Shown here in pieces: positions 1 through 8,372 of a stretch of DNA of 64,000 bases. This stretch comes from a virus: positions 21,155-85,154 of IMG/VR virus record IMGVR_UViG_3300029448_000009. One strand, given 5' to 3'. Below the pieces are notes generated by a model. That model had not been told where the DNA came from. It made no database searches and saw only the letters and a list, made by a program, of their open reading frames with translations. Positions within the stretch are counted from its first letter, which is position 1, and each line of letters begins with the position of its first letter. A program made the position numbers and the translations under genes.

Positions 1-1059
1 TACTATTTTATCTTTTAAAGTACGCGTACTTTTTGTTCTAGCTTTTATGTCTATCATCTTTTCTAGATTAAAACCCTTAAACATTAAATAGTCAATTGCA
101 AGTTTAGTATCCATATCAGATTCTGTATGGTCTAAATCTCTTTGCGTGTAACCTTCTTTGGTTACAGGTTTAGAAAGATAATCAAAAAATTTATTTTTTT
201 CTCTTTCTGGGACCGCAAGCCCTTTAAAACTTTGTGATGTATCTATGGTTTCATAAACACCATCCCAAAACTTTTTTTGTTCTTCTTTAGCTTTTATCTG
301 CTCTTGCTTTTGTTGTTCAACAGCATTTTTTCGATAAGTAGCTTGAGAACTAACTAATGCTTTTTGTGCATTAACTGCTTTATTATAAAGTTTACCGTTG
401 TCTTCATAATCTTCTAACAACTCATTAATAAACTCACTATCATGACCTTTAGTTTTAAAATATTCTGCTAAAAAATATTTTTGAACTTGTGTGTCATCTT
501 GAGACATCTTAACTCTAGAGTAATCCGATCTAGGATCATGCATACCCATAAAATCTTGACTTTTACCTCCTGACATTACGTATTCCATGTGATCTTTAAC
601 TAATGGAAACTGTTCAAATAATTTATCTAGATTTTCATCTGCCATTTGAACACCAATGTCTTTTGTTAATTCTACTAAACCTTCAGTAGTATCATCATAT
701 TTGTCATCAACGTCATATCCAAGTTTTGCTAAGACTGCTCCTACAATTGTATCATCTTCTACTCTTTCTGCCTCAACTTCATCAGTCTCTTTTGAAACTT
801 CTGTCTTTTTTGTCTTTTTAGAAACTGGTTTCTTAACCTCTTCATCCTCTTCTTCTTGTTCCTCTTCTTCTTGTTTAGAAGCAGCGTCATCATCAAGATT
901 AGCTTCTGCCAAAATTTGATCACTCTTTTCTTCACCTTCTTCTAGTTTAGGTTCAACTTCTATAGGTTCTGCAGTTTCAACTGCGTCTTCAATACCTTCT
1001 CCTAACATATCGTCAAAAGAAATATCATCTATGTTTATTTTTTTATCATCTGTACTCAT
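1..1059 (-). CDS. Putative head scaffolding protein, 3' end cut by window edge
   Basis: The frame is open for 353 codons from an ATG at 1059 to the window edge, with no stop, so the C-terminus is missing. The first 110 residues are very acidic and low in complexity (Glu/Asp runs, then a Lys-rich patch). The rest is charged and predicted helical, with a Gln/Lys-rich stretch likely to form a coiled coil. It is the gene after the portal in transcription order, the place where tailed phages usually carry scaffold or scaffold/protease genes ahead of the major capsid protein. The start follows an A-rich leader without Shine-Dalgarno and lies 22 nt after a TAnnTTTG element. No catalytic motif is visible. 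Scaffold is an inference from position, acidity and helical character; an internal core or cargo protein is the alternative. Confidence 0.6.
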   Translation of the reverse strand, partial: MSTDDKKINIDDISFDDMLGEGIEDAVETAEPIEVEPKLEEGEEKSDQILAEANLDDDAASKQEEEEQEEEDEEVKKPVSKKTKKTEVSKETDEVEAERVEDDTIVGAVLAKLGYDVDDKYDDTTEGLVELTKDIGVQMADENLDKLFEQFPLVKDHMEYVMSGGKSQDFMGMHDPRSDYSRVKMSQDDTQVQKYFLAEYFKTKGHDSEFINELLEDYEDNGKLYNKAVNAQKALVSSQATYRKNAVEQQKQEQIKAKEEQKKFWDGVYETIDTSQSFKGLAVPEREKNKFFDYLSKPVTKEGYTQRDLDHTESDMDTKLAIDYLMFKGFNLEKMIDIKARTKSTRTLKDKIV

Positions 1060-1081
1060 TGGTTGTCTGTTTTTAGTATTA

Positions 1082-1155
1082 CAAAAATACTTATTATTAA
1101 TTGGTTTTTATTATTAAAAATGTATTTAGAGTGCCTCTTTAATATATAACACTTA
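1082..1155 (-). promoter_or_regulatory. Late promoter candidate with upstream element, before scaffold-like gene
   Basis: On the minus strand TATTTTTG (1082-1089) matches the Bacteroidetes -7 consensus TAnnTTTG and lies 22 nt before the start codon at 1059. Further upstream, 1137-1155 reads CTTTAATATATAACACTTA on the plus strand and includes the stop codon of the preceding gene. Nearly the same element occurs at the same distance upstream of the portal -7 motif. No clear -33 TTG is visible at the usual spacing. Confidence 0.5.
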
Positions 1156-1617
1156 TTTTTTATTAAAAGATTTCATCTTTTCTAAATCCCATTTATACCC
1201 ACCTTCTTTTTTAAGATAGTCTTTAAGATAGTTATCAGCATAGTTATTATCTAACTTATACCCACCATCTTTATATTGTCCAGGATTTTCTAATGTTGTT
1301 TCTACTCTTTCTCCTGTAGGCATGTTTCCTGCTGTCTCTGATCCATAACTTTGTACTAATTGTTGTGACGGAGCAGCATTTTCCTGTTCTATTGTATTTT
1401 GATTATTTAACATTGGGGGCATTGCATCTGGCCCCATCTCTACAGCTGCAGGTGATGATTGTGGTGCATTTTCAGGTTGTATTTCTGGCATGCTTAAATT
1501 AGGATCTTGTTCTGGGTTTGGATCATTAGCTATAAATAACTCTGTAAAAGATCCTTTGTACCCTTCACTGTAAGCTTGTTTCATAAGCTGTATTTTTTCT
1601 TTACTAGTTAGAGGCAT
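1153..1617 (-). CDS. Small hypothetical virion/packaging-module protein
   Basis: The 154-aa product is not recognised as a known family. The N-terminal 30 residues look helical and Lys-rich. Residues of about 30-110 are Pro, Gln, Asn and Ala rich and probably disordered. The C-terminus holds two GGYK motifs separated by a helical Tyr/Lys segment. It overlaps the portal end by 14 nt, so the two are translationally linked. It sits between portal and scaffold-like gene, which suggests a head-assembly or minor virion role. The GGYK motifs recall the Gly-Gly/aromatic motifs in the large virion protein at 49.5-53.5 kb. Confidence 0.7.
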   Translation of the reverse strand: MPLTSKEKIQLMKQAYSEGYKGSFTELFIANDPNPEQDPNLSMPEIQPENAPQSSPAAVEMGPDAMPPMLNNQNTIEQENAAPSQQLVQSYGSETAGNMPTGERVETTLENPGQYKDGGYKLDNNYADNYLKDYLKKEGGYKWDLEKMKSFNKK

Positions 1618-3937
1618 CTTTTTTAGTTTTTTGAGTTAATGCTTTTTCTTTTAATTTTAAATCTTTATCTTTTCTTTGTCCATCTGCTCTTGCTCCACCC
1701 ATTTTCATTTCCTGCTCAGATTTAATTAATTGTTCTTTTGCTGTATTAGATCTTATTTTTTCTTCGTTAGCTCTTTGTTTAATAGAAAGATCTTTTTCTT
1801 TAAAAGATGCGTTTCTCATTTCTTTATCTAAATTAAATTGGTCAGACATTAATCTAGATTCAGCTGCAATTTTTGCAACTTGAATTTTAACATTTCTATC
1901 TGCTTCTTTATTCATGTTTTCATTTTCTAACTCTTGAGCTTTTAATTGTGCATCTTGTTGTGCTTGTTGAGCCTGTGATTCTTGCTGAGCTTGAGCTAAT
2001 TGTTGTTGAGCTTTTTCTGCATCTCTAATTTTATGTTTTATTTCTGTAAAGCTATCTGCATCTACCATTTCAGCAATAGTAGAAGCTGGCACCCCGTTTT
2101 GTACCATTGATTGTGACAATTGTTTAAGTGTATCTAATTTATCTTGATCTTTACCAGAATCAGAAACAAATATTCCATACTCAGCTTCTAAATGATCCAT
2201 AGCATCTACATCAAAAAATTCTGTAGTACCATCTGACATTACATACATTCCTTTTTTACCTGCAATCCAAGCTTCTTTAGAATAATCTAATAATGCTTGC
2301 ATATCTCTTTGTTCTAATCTAGCAAATTTTCTAAATAGATCTTCTGTAATATGTGATGATTGTACAATAGCTTGTTGCGAAGTTGCTTTACCTTCATACG
2401 CACCTACCTGTCCTTGCCTTTGTCTATTTACACCAGATACTTTTTCCCATTCTAACATTATAGATTCTAGTAATTGTATATACTGTGCAATAGTTTTAAT
2501 AGACATATCAAGCACAGATTGATGTTGTGGAGATAATTGTATTCCTTCTTTATTGTAATCTACCCACGCAATACCTGTACCTTCTACATAATACATAAAC
2601 TTATCTAAGTCCCATTTCTTTGGAATCATGTTAATATCAAATTGTGCAATAATATCTTTTGATTTTGCAATTGATAATTCTAGTCTGTATTTGTAGATGT
2701 TATAATTTAATTGATATGGAATACCTAGTGATACTAAAGAAATATTTTTAGCATTAAGATCAGAATACTTTCTACCATTTATTGGGAGCTTACATTTAGA
2801 TGGGTTATCCATTGATGTTCTTTGATTTTCTACAGGTTGCATATTTACATACAATCTACCATCAATTCTAGTTCCTTCCCAAACTTCATTTACCCATTCA
2901 TACTCTACTTTAGATCCTGTATCTTTCATTTCTTTAGGCATTCTGTAAGTTTCATCAACTTGCATTTCTTCTAAAGTCCCAGTTTCTGGATCAATGTAAC
3001 TTAAAAATCCTATTCTTTTTCTACTCTTCCAATATACAGATACAACTTCAATTAATCTTTCTCTGTACATTTCTCTATCATCTGCTCTTGAACTAACTGT
3101 TAAGTATGAATCCATACTTGCATTTTCAGGTTCTTCTAAAGATAATATCTCTTCGTCATTTAAATAATCTCTGTAATAATCTATTATTGTAGATGCATGT
3201 ACATATTTTCTAACTAAAGCCCAATCCCCATCTTCTACAAAATCAAGATCTGGATCTTTATCATAATCTATATCTAAAGGATTTAATATATCATAAAATG
3301 GTTCATTATTACGAACCCCTCTCCAAGTATATACTTCTCCAGATATTAAATAATGAAACCAAGCTTTTTGAAACTTATCATAAATTTCTTGGTCTTGCAT
3401 TATAAAATTTAAAGATTGTTGTCCTTTTAAAGCCCTGTTATCTACATATGTTTTATCAAACATAGCTGCAATTTCAGCTGGAGCTTGCACTTCTTCGCTA
3501 GGAGATCCTGTTTCAATTCCCTGCTCATTTAATACATTGACAAATTGTTGTTGTAGATTTTTTACAATTAATTCTTGCTTTGCTTTTTCTTTTTGAGTAA
3601 CAGCATCAGCATTTTGTACGGTAACGGTGTAATTAAGGGGTCTTTTAGACTTTTCACCTAAAAGCAGATCGATTATAGGCTTAATAATAGGATAGTTACG
3701 CATTTTAGAGGGGAAATTATCCCTAGTTTTACCGTAGGGTTTTAACACGTATCTGTAATCTGCATCATCAATTACACCGTTGTAATAGTCATATAGGCTC
3801 TTTAGCCAGTCACGCCTTTCGCTATAACCAGCTGTGGAAAGATCTATGTATGCCTCTACGCATGCTTCTCTCCATTTTTTATCTTTCTTTTTTATAGATA
3901 ATTTTTGTTGTGGAATCTTATTAGAACCTAAATACAT
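1604..3937 (-). CDS. Portal protein, crAss-like type
   Basis: The product is 777 aa, within the size I expect for crAss-like portals. Portals form the dodecameric ring at the capsid vertex through which DNA is packaged and ejected. The N-terminal third has the portal-like pattern of a Trp/Tyr-rich helical start followed by YPIIKPIIDLLLGEKSKRP near residues 80-100. The middle is mixed alpha/beta. The last 150 residues form a Gln/Ala/Lys/Glu-rich coiled coil, like the barrel and crown of other portals. It lies directly downstream of TerL, the usual order. Its start is preceded by 93 nt carrying a TAnnTTTG element. Identification rests on sequence flavour plus context. Confidence 0.85.
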   Translation of the reverse strand: MYLGSNKIPQQKLSIKKKDKKWREACVEAYIDLSTAGYSERRDWLKSLYDYYNGVIDDADYRYVLKPYGKTRDNFPSKMRNYPIIKPIIDLLLGEKSKRPLNYTVTVQNADAVTQKEKAKQELIVKNLQQQFVNVLNEQGIETGSPSEEVQAPAEIAAMFDKTYVDNRALKGQQSLNFIMQDQEIYDKFQKAWFHYLISGEVYTWRGVRNNEPFYDILNPLDIDYDKDPDLDFVEDGDWALVRKYVHASTIIDYYRDYLNDEEILSLEEPENASMDSYLTVSSRADDREMYRERLIEVVSVYWKSRKRIGFLSYIDPETGTLEEMQVDETYRMPKEMKDTGSKVEYEWVNEVWEGTRIDGRLYVNMQPVENQRTSMDNPSKCKLPINGRKYSDLNAKNISLVSLGIPYQLNYNIYKYRLELSIAKSKDIIAQFDINMIPKKWDLDKFMYYVEGTGIAWVDYNKEGIQLSPQHQSVLDMSIKTIAQYIQLLESIMLEWEKVSGVNRQRQGQVGAYEGKATSQQAIVQSSHITEDLFRKFARLEQRDMQALLDYSKEAWIAGKKGMYVMSDGTTEFFDVDAMDHLEAEYGIFVSDSGKDQDKLDTLKQLSQSMVQNGVPASTIAEMVDADSFTEIKHKIRDAEKAQQQLAQAQQESQAQQAQQDAQLKAQELENENMNKEADRNVKIQVAKIAAESRLMSDQFNLDKEMRNASFKEKDLSIKQRANEEKIRSNTAKEQLIKSEQEMKMGGARADGQRKDKDLKLKEKALTQKTKKDASN

Positions 3938-3960
3938 ATACTATACTATTAACCTATCCA

Positions 3961-4034
3961 CAAAAATAAGTAAAATTAAACACTTTTTCTATATCTATAA
4001 ACATTTTTTAGTTTTCTTTATAATATAACACTAA
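3961..4034 (-). promoter_or_regulatory. Late promoter candidate with upstream element, before portal gene
   Basis: Minus-strand TATTTTTG (3961-3968) matches TAnnTTTG and lies 23 nt before the portal start at 3937. The plus-strand string CTTTATAATATAACACTAA at 4016-4034 begins exactly 47 nt beyond the -7 element. The same 47-nt gap separates the paired elements before the scaffold-like gene. The element overlaps the TerL stop codon. No convincing -33 TTG is present. Confidence 0.5.
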
Positions 4035-5995
4035 TAACGATTGTTATCAAACCATTCTGCAGATGCATTGTCTTCTAATATCTCTTTAACCTCAGAATTA
4101 TACATTTCTCTGGTGTGGTACATCCCAACCATTAACGACATAGCACGGTCAAAATTGCCTTTATGATTAAATTTAATTAGCTCTTGTAATAATGCTAAAT
4201 CATATATTTTATGCATGTTTAATACTTGTGTCCCATCTTCATTTGTAGATCTAGTGGTATTTAACCAATCTCTTATATATATTTCACCTTGTCTTTTTCT
4301 AGCTTCTGTCATATGCATCCCATACTGACGTTTTACTTTTTTAGATCTTAAGTCTTTTTTATCTAACATCTCAAACTCTTCTTGTAGTCTATGTAGCTTT
4401 CTATGTCTACGTGCATATGCAATTACTTCACCACGATCATTCTCAAATCCTATTCTAGCATTATAATAATCTGCTAACATAAATAAATTTTTATTAAACT
4501 CGTCTTGTGAATGTGGACGTGCTACATAACTAGCAACTATCATATCATCTGGAGATGATATATTATTTACACGCTTTATAACATATGCAGATCCTAAAGA
4601 TGATGAATCTGCAGATTGAGATTGAGCATAAGGATCATGACAAATAATATACATGTTTACAGGAACCTGTTGATCTATTGTTTTGTATGGGGGTTCGTAT
4701 ATAGTTACACATCCCTCTAAATTATCTTCTTTTCTATGTGGAAATCTAAGTATAGGTCTTGCATCTCCATCTAACTTAAATTTAATTTCCCCATTATAGG
4801 CATAATATAAAGATCCATTATTACCCATAGCATGTAGATTATTTACTTTAACATTATTGTATTGTTCTTGCAAAGATGCAATATCAAATAAGTTAGATGA
4901 TATTTGTAAAGTAGCTTCTCGTGGATTTAACGGGTGCTCTGCTATATATTGATCATAAGCTTTTGGATCATTTGTACCTTTTTTCTTATTTCTATTTTCT
5001 TCTTCAAATTCAACTGCTTCATGCTTTATACTGTTACCATCTTTATCAATAAACCCTTCTAAGTTTTCATATATAGGAATAAAGTAACCACATTGTGTAC
5101 CTCCACCTCCAGCATCCCAAACATTATCAAATGCTAAGCAATCATATGATTCTGGGTTATAAAATAACTCCTCCATTCCTGCAAAGTCTGAACCTTCTGT
5201 ACCACCTGTCCCAAATGCTACCATAGTTCCTAAAGTTTTAGATCCTTGACGCATAGTTGGCATAGTAACTTCCCAAGCTTTTAATAATCCTGGAAAACTA
5301 CCTGCCTCTTCAAAGAATATAAGCTCTCCAGCTTTACCCCTCACTTTATCAGGAGCGTCTTTCAGCGATACGCCCATTATTTGGCTTTTCATTCCTAACT
5401 CTACGTCCGCTCCGTTTACATTTTTCTTATATCCAGACACTTTAATCATTTCCCTATCTCTTAATCTAGGTTGTGTCCATGCTGTATTGTTATCTACAAA
5501 AGATAATATATCCCAAGCTTTTGATAATAATCCATCCCCAATTAAATATTCTTTTTGACTGGCGAATACAAAATTTTTACTATTTCTTATATGAAAATAG
5601 TTTCTAGCAAGCATAGCAGCAGCTTTGTAAGAATATCCCTTACGTCTAGCTTTTAAAACAATCATATGTTTGTTTTCTTTTCTTGCTCGATCTATAGAAT
5701 TAAAATATTTCCAGTCACCATCGTAGAATGCTGGAAATGTTCTTTCTCTTCTTGCTATAATTGTACCATCTGGGAGTTCCTCATCAACAGATCTGTCAAT
5801 AGGACAATAATTTAAATAAAAATAATGATTTCCTGTAATAGATAAATTACCGTAGCTATAACCATACAAACACCTATGCCTTTCTTCGTCCCAAAACTCA
5901 TAATAATCTTTAGTGCCAGGAATAGCAAAAGTATAAGTCCCATTTTTAATAAAACTTAAAGCTGCAGGTCTAAGTTTGTCTGTGTTTTTAAGCAT
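4031..5995 (-). CDS. terL: Terminase large subunit
   Basis: The 654-aa packaging motor would couple ATP hydrolysis to DNA translocation into the prohead and cut the concatemer. The ATPase half has a variant Walker A, KARRKGYS (residues 115-122), a Walker B LIFFEEAG with E229/E230, and a coupling-like segment VAFGTGG. The C-terminal RNase H-like nuclease shows acidic positions in IICHDPYAQS, IGFENDRGE and a late Asp in FNHKGNFDRAM. It overlaps the upstream small gene by 40 nt and ends in TAG, showing that TAG is not reassigned here. The next gene is the portal. Length and motif order are standard for the family. Confidence 0.93.
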   Translation of the reverse strand: MLKNTDKLRPAALSFIKNGTYTFAIPGTKDYYEFWDEERHRCLYGYSYGNLSITGNHYFYLNYCPIDRSVDEELPDGTIIARRERTFPAFYDGDWKYFNSIDRARKENKHMIVLKARRKGYSYKAAAMLARNYFHIRNSKNFVFASQKEYLIGDGLLSKAWDILSFVDNNTAWTQPRLRDREMIKVSGYKKNVNGADVELGMKSQIMGVSLKDAPDKVRGKAGELIFFEEAGSFPGLLKAWEVTMPTMRQGSKTLGTMVAFGTGGTEGSDFAGMEELFYNPESYDCLAFDNVWDAGGGGTQCGYFIPIYENLEGFIDKDGNSIKHEAVEFEEENRNKKKGTNDPKAYDQYIAEHPLNPREATLQISSNLFDIASLQEQYNNVKVNNLHAMGNNGSLYYAYNGEIKFKLDGDARPILRFPHRKEDNLEGCVTIYEPPYKTIDQQVPVNMYIICHDPYAQSQSADSSSLGSAYVIKRVNNISSPDDMIVASYVARPHSQDEFNKNLFMLADYYNARIGFENDRGEVIAYARRHRKLHRLQEEFEMLDKKDLRSKKVKRQYGMHMTEARKRQGEIYIRDWLNTTRSTNEDGTQVLNMHKIYDLALLQELIKFNHKGNFDRAMSLMVGMYHTREMYNSEVKEILEDNASAEWFDNNRY

Positions 5996-6282
5996 TTAGA
6001 TTTTAGTTTATTTAATTCTGCACATTTTTCGTACTGTTCTAACTCTTCAAAATGACTAATTAATAATTCTAATGTACCCCCATCCCTACCATCACTGGAT
6101 ATAGGATCAAAAGGTAAAAAGAATTCTGTATAATCATCATTTTCTAACTCTAAATAAATATCATCTAATGTTTTTCTTTTTGTAACAATTAAAAAAGCAT
6201 TGTCCATTGATTTATTGTAATCCTCTAAATCTTCTAGGAACTTCATCTGACTATCGTTTTCCTCCATCATACTCCACTGCAT
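5956..6282 (-). CDS. Small acidic protein before TerL
   Basis: The 108-aa acidic product has the core FFLPFDP followed by a helical ISHFEELEQYEKCAELNKLK segment. This pairing is familiar to me from Bacteroidetes phage genomes, but I cannot name a function. It overlaps both neighbours (31 nt with the thermonuclease, 40 nt with TerL), a sign of tight translational coupling. A small-terminase role would fit the position but no DNA-binding motif is visible. Internal Met codons at residues 5, 6 and 13 are alternative starts. Confidence 0.7.
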   Translation of the reverse strand: MQWSMMEENDSQMKFLEDLEDYNKSMDNAFLIVTKRKTLDDIYLELENDDYTEFFLPFDPISSDGRDGGTLELLISHFEELEQYEKCAELNKLKSKCLKTQTNLDLQL

Positions 6283-6622
6283 AGCCTTCCTCTATTAATT
6301 GATCATTCACACAAACTTTAGTTATAGTTTCTCTTCCAGAAAGTTTACTAATGTGTAATTTTCCTAAAACCCTGCCGTATTTTCCTATGTCTTGAGATTC
6401 TAATTCAAATTCATTAGCAGATCCTTCTAACATTTCTTTTAGTCTAGCTTTAGAAGCTAATCCCATCTTTTTTTCTGCTAAGTTTCTTGTTCTAGATTCT
6501 GGTGCATTAATACCAGACAATCTAATTCTTTTTTTGATCTTAATGTCAAATCCTAAATCTATTTCAGCGTCTATAGTATCACCATCAACTATTTTAACAA
6601 CTGTTGCGTTATATGTATACAT
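6251..6622 (-). CDS. Staphylococcal nuclease-like (thermonuclease) protein
   Basis: This is an SNase-fold OB-domain nuclease. Visible motifs are VVKIVDGDTID (Asp of the Ca site), RLSGINAPE (catalytic Arg and Glu) and KYGRVLG (second catalytic Arg). The positions equivalent to D40/T41 of the staphylococcal enzyme are Asn/Ala. I start it at 6622 (MYTYNATVVK), giving 123 aa. The upstream alternative at 6649 overlaps a coupled 54-aa gene, and the chosen start follows a run of A residues. There is no signal peptide, so it would act in the cytoplasm. Its place in the packaging operon suggests host DNA degradation or help in DNA processing; the exact role is inference. Confidence 0.9.
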   Translation of the reverse strand: MYTYNATVVKIVDGDTIDAEIDLGFDIKIKKRIRLSGINAPESRTRNLAEKKMGLASKARLKEMLEGSANEFELESQDIGKYGRVLGKLHISKLSGRETITKVCVNDQLIEEGYAVEYDGGKR

Positions 6623-6632
6623 TTTTTTCTTT

Positions 6633-6797
6633 TTATTTCCACAATTCAAACCCGCAATTAAGAATCATAATTCTATGTTCTTTAATATCAAAGTTTAAAT
6701 AAATTTCTAAGACGGTTAAAAAACCTAACCTTATTGTGAATTCAAAGATACTACTTTTTTTACGACTTTTCCAAGAGTTTATCCAATCTATTTTCAT
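6633..6797 (-). CDS. 54-aa small protein coupled to upstream gene
   Basis: The start codon shares a base with the stop of the preceding gene (TAATG at 6797), the coupling pattern used repeatedly in this genome. The frame runs 54 codons to a TAA at 6633-6635, eleven bases before the thermonuclease start. The peptide is Lys/Arg-rich at the start, then hydrophobic and aromatic (FEFTIRLGFLTVLEIYLNF), ending CGFELWK. It fills what would otherwise be a 170-nt gap in a tightly packed operon. Function unknown; a small membrane-associated or structural peptide is possible. Confidence 0.6.
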   Translation of the reverse strand: MKIDWINSWKSRKKSSIFEFTIRLGFLTVLEIYLNFDIKEHRIMILNCGFELWK

Positions 6798-7300
6798 TAC
6801 TGACTATATTTATTTGTTATTACGCCTCCTCTATTTTGATTTGCAGCTTGTTCTTCTTTCTTAACTAATTCTTCTAATTTAGATAAGCCAGACACTACAT
6901 CACCCATCTTAGATAGGTTAGCAACTAGATCTTTAGCTGTAAAAATAGGTTTACCATTATCATCCATTAAAGTTAAATCTATATCTCTAAAATATTGTTC
7001 TAATTTAGTTACAGATAATCTTGCAGATTTTAATAGCTTAACAGCAGAGGTTTCTGCTAATTCTTTATACTTGTCACAAGCAGCATTTATTTTACTGCTT
7101 ATTTTATGTTCTGTTTTAAAAATACTTTTTATTACTTCTTCCTTTCTTTTTTCTTCATCATAAACACAAAATGGGGAATTATGATCGCACATAAAATATA
7201 CATACGATAATTCTAAAATTGACAAACTTTTAAATTCTAAAATTGTCAATGCATACGCAGAAGGTATTACATTATTATTATCTATCGTTAGTAGATCCAT
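6797..7300 (-). CDS. Conserved-looking hypothetical protein in packaging operon
   Basis: The 167-aa product is not assigned. The N-terminal part is hydrophobic/aromatic with a Cys-containing segment YFMCDHNSPFCVYDEEKR near residues 36-53. The remaining two thirds are strongly helical and charged. The combination with an IHF-like gene upstream and TerL downstream recalls the conserved block next to terminase in crAss-like phages. It overlaps the IHF-like gene by 23 nt. A packaging accessory or small-terminase-like role is possible but unsupported by motifs. Confidence 0.75.
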   Translation of the reverse strand: MDLLTIDNNNVIPSAYALTILEFKSLSILELSYVYFMCDHNSPFCVYDEEKRKEEVIKSIFKTEHKISSKINAACDKYKELAETSAVKLLKSARLSVTKLEQYFRDIDLTLMDDNGKPIFTAKDLVANLSKMGDVVSGLSKLEELVKKEEQAANQNRGGVITNKYSQ

Positions 7301-7502
7301 TTTTTGTTAAGTATTTTAATCGATTTTTATTTACATGAAATTTACCAAAGTATGGTAATCTAATAGTTTTAAATTTACCTTCATTTATTATATTAGATAC
7401 AAATTTAAATTGATGCATTACAATATTTTCTATTGTTTGCAATGGAAGATTATATTTATTTGCTAGTTTTTGAATTATTATCTTCTGGGTTTTCTGCATC
7501 AT
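7278..7502 (-). CDS. IHF/HU-like DNA-binding protein
   Basis: The 74-aa product resembles the histone-like HU/IHF family. It has an N-terminal helical pair (QKLANKYNLPLQTIENIVMHQ) followed by IRLPYFGKFHVNKNR, which corresponds to the HU/IHF turn written as I-x-G-F-G-x-F. HU/IHF proteins bend DNA; in a phage packaging module this could help replication, packaging or late promoter architecture. It is shorter than the usual 90 aa and the C-terminal arm is reduced. It overlaps the Zn-ribbon gene by 47 nt, and MM at the start leaves two possible starts. An IHF-like gene in this position is typical of crAss-like phages. Confidence 0.75.
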   Translation of the reverse strand: MMQKTQKIIIQKLANKYNLPLQTIENIVMHQFKFVSNIINEGKFKTIRLPYFGKFHVNKNRLKYLTKNGSTNDR

Positions 7503-7959
7503 TTATTTTTTTATATGTTACTTTTAAATTATTAGAAGTTAAATCTTTTGCTTTTAAATTACCAAAGCCTCTTTTTTCATTAACTAGTTTAGCTGCTTTT
7601 ATAGCTCTTTTTTTATCTAATATTTCTTGTTTTCTTTTTTCTTTTTCTTCCTGCTCATCAAAATTCTTTTTTAATTCTAACGCAGCTTTATCCATAAATA
7701 CAGGTTTCCATCTTTCTGGTTTATCAGGACAAGTTGTTGTTTTCCATTTAGCTTTATGTTCTAATAAACAACCACACAACCCACATCTCATACTACTTTT
7801 AATTAAATGTGGACATGTATTACAAGTCTCTAATCTTTCTATATATACTTTATTAGAAACATTTGGGGCACCTTCTTTAATATACTTTGTTAGTTCTCCT
7901 GCAAATGTTTTTGCCATTTGAAAAATACTAGGCGGCTTTGGTTCTTCTTTTTTACTCAT
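7456..7959 (-). CDS. Zinc-ribbon protein with charged C-terminal tail
   Basis: The 167-aa product has a four-to-six-cysteine cluster in residues of about 45-80: CNTCPHL, then CGLCGC, then a lone TTCP. This resembles small phage Zn-ribbon proteins of the DUF6171 kind. The C-terminal half is a Lys/Glu-rich helix, likely coiled coil. No catalytic residues are visible; nucleic-acid or protein binding is likely. It is coupled to a 29-codon upstream frame by an ATGAGTAA overlap. Confidence 0.8.
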   Translation of the reverse strand: MSKKEEPKPPSIFQMAKTFAGELTKYIKEGAPNVSNKVYIERLETCNTCPHLIKSSMRCGLCGCLLEHKAKWKTTTCPDKPERWKPVFMDKAALELKKNFDEQEEKEKRKQEILDKKRAIKAAKLVNEKRGFGNLKAKDLTSNNLKVTYKKINDAENPEDNNSKTSK

Positions 7960-8041
7960 ATTGATCTACTTCTATTTTTAATAACTTACCATGTTTATCC
8001 TGCATAATTATAATTACATAAGGATAACATTGATATTCCAT
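7952..8041 (-). CDS. Possible 29-aa leader/small protein
   Basis: An ATG at 8041 opens 29 codons (MEYQCYPYVIIIMQDKHGK and onwards) ending in a TAA inside the ATGAGTAA overlap with the Zn-ribbon gene start. It fills a 95-nt gap between two genes and reads like a beta-rich peptide, but it is too short for independent proof. It could be a real microprotein or a translational-coupling leader. Confidence 0.4.
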   Translation of the reverse strand: MEYQCYPYVIIIMQDKHGKLLKIEVDQYE

Positions 8042-8054
8042 TATAACATAATTT

Positions 8055-8372
8055 TTATACAATATTGATTTCAATTTTTTTAATTTGAGGATTTAACATT
8101 TTATTAACTGCATACGATCCTTTATTAAATGTTAAAGCTCCTTTATCTTTTAATTTTTTAATATAATTATTTAAATCATTAGGGTCTTCAAATTGTAGTA
8201 ATTTAGCTACATCATCTTTATTTTTCTTACTACATAAATTTTTTCTTTTAGCTGTTATATTTACTTTTATAAAAGCTGATACAACTTCTAACTCTTTATT
8301 TGTAAGATCAAATATCCCATTCCATATTTGCAATCTTTTATATATACTATTTGCTTTTATCTTTACTTTCAT
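8055..8372 (-). CDS. Putative winged-helix DNA-binding small protein
   Basis: The 105-aa product has the order helix (LTNKELEVVSAFIKV), helix (KDDVAKLLQF), helix (DLNNYIKKLKDKGAL), then short strands ending KMLNPQIKKIEINIV. This matches a winged helix: a scaffold helix, a recognition helix and a wing with a GSYAVN turn. It is similar in feel to small conserved proteins of Bacteroidetes phages. A regulator of late transcription is possible, since it is encoded near the start of the packaging operon, but that is inference. It overlaps the upstream gene by 26 nt. Confidence 0.7.
   Translation of the reverse strand: MKVKIKANSIYKRLQIWNGIFDLTNKELEVVSAFIKVNITAKRKNLCSKKNKDDVAKLLQFEDPNDLNNYIKKLKDKGALTFNKGSYAVNKMLNPQIKKIEINIV

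Noticed and set aside
656-919. Ser-rich plus-strand frame near the left end
   Set aside because: It is the antisense of the acidic Glu/Asp-rich region of the partial scaffold-like gene.
3954-3962. CTATCCACA, one mismatch from a DnaA box, near the portal promoter
   Set aside because: Exact TTATCCACA-type matches also occur inside coding sequence (near 55343 and 57546), so single copies carry little weight.
6705-6770. TTG and TATCTTTG resembling a promoter before the thermonuclease gene
   Set aside because: The match falls inside the coupled 54-aa gene, in a dense operon with no other sign of a new transcript; it may be chance.
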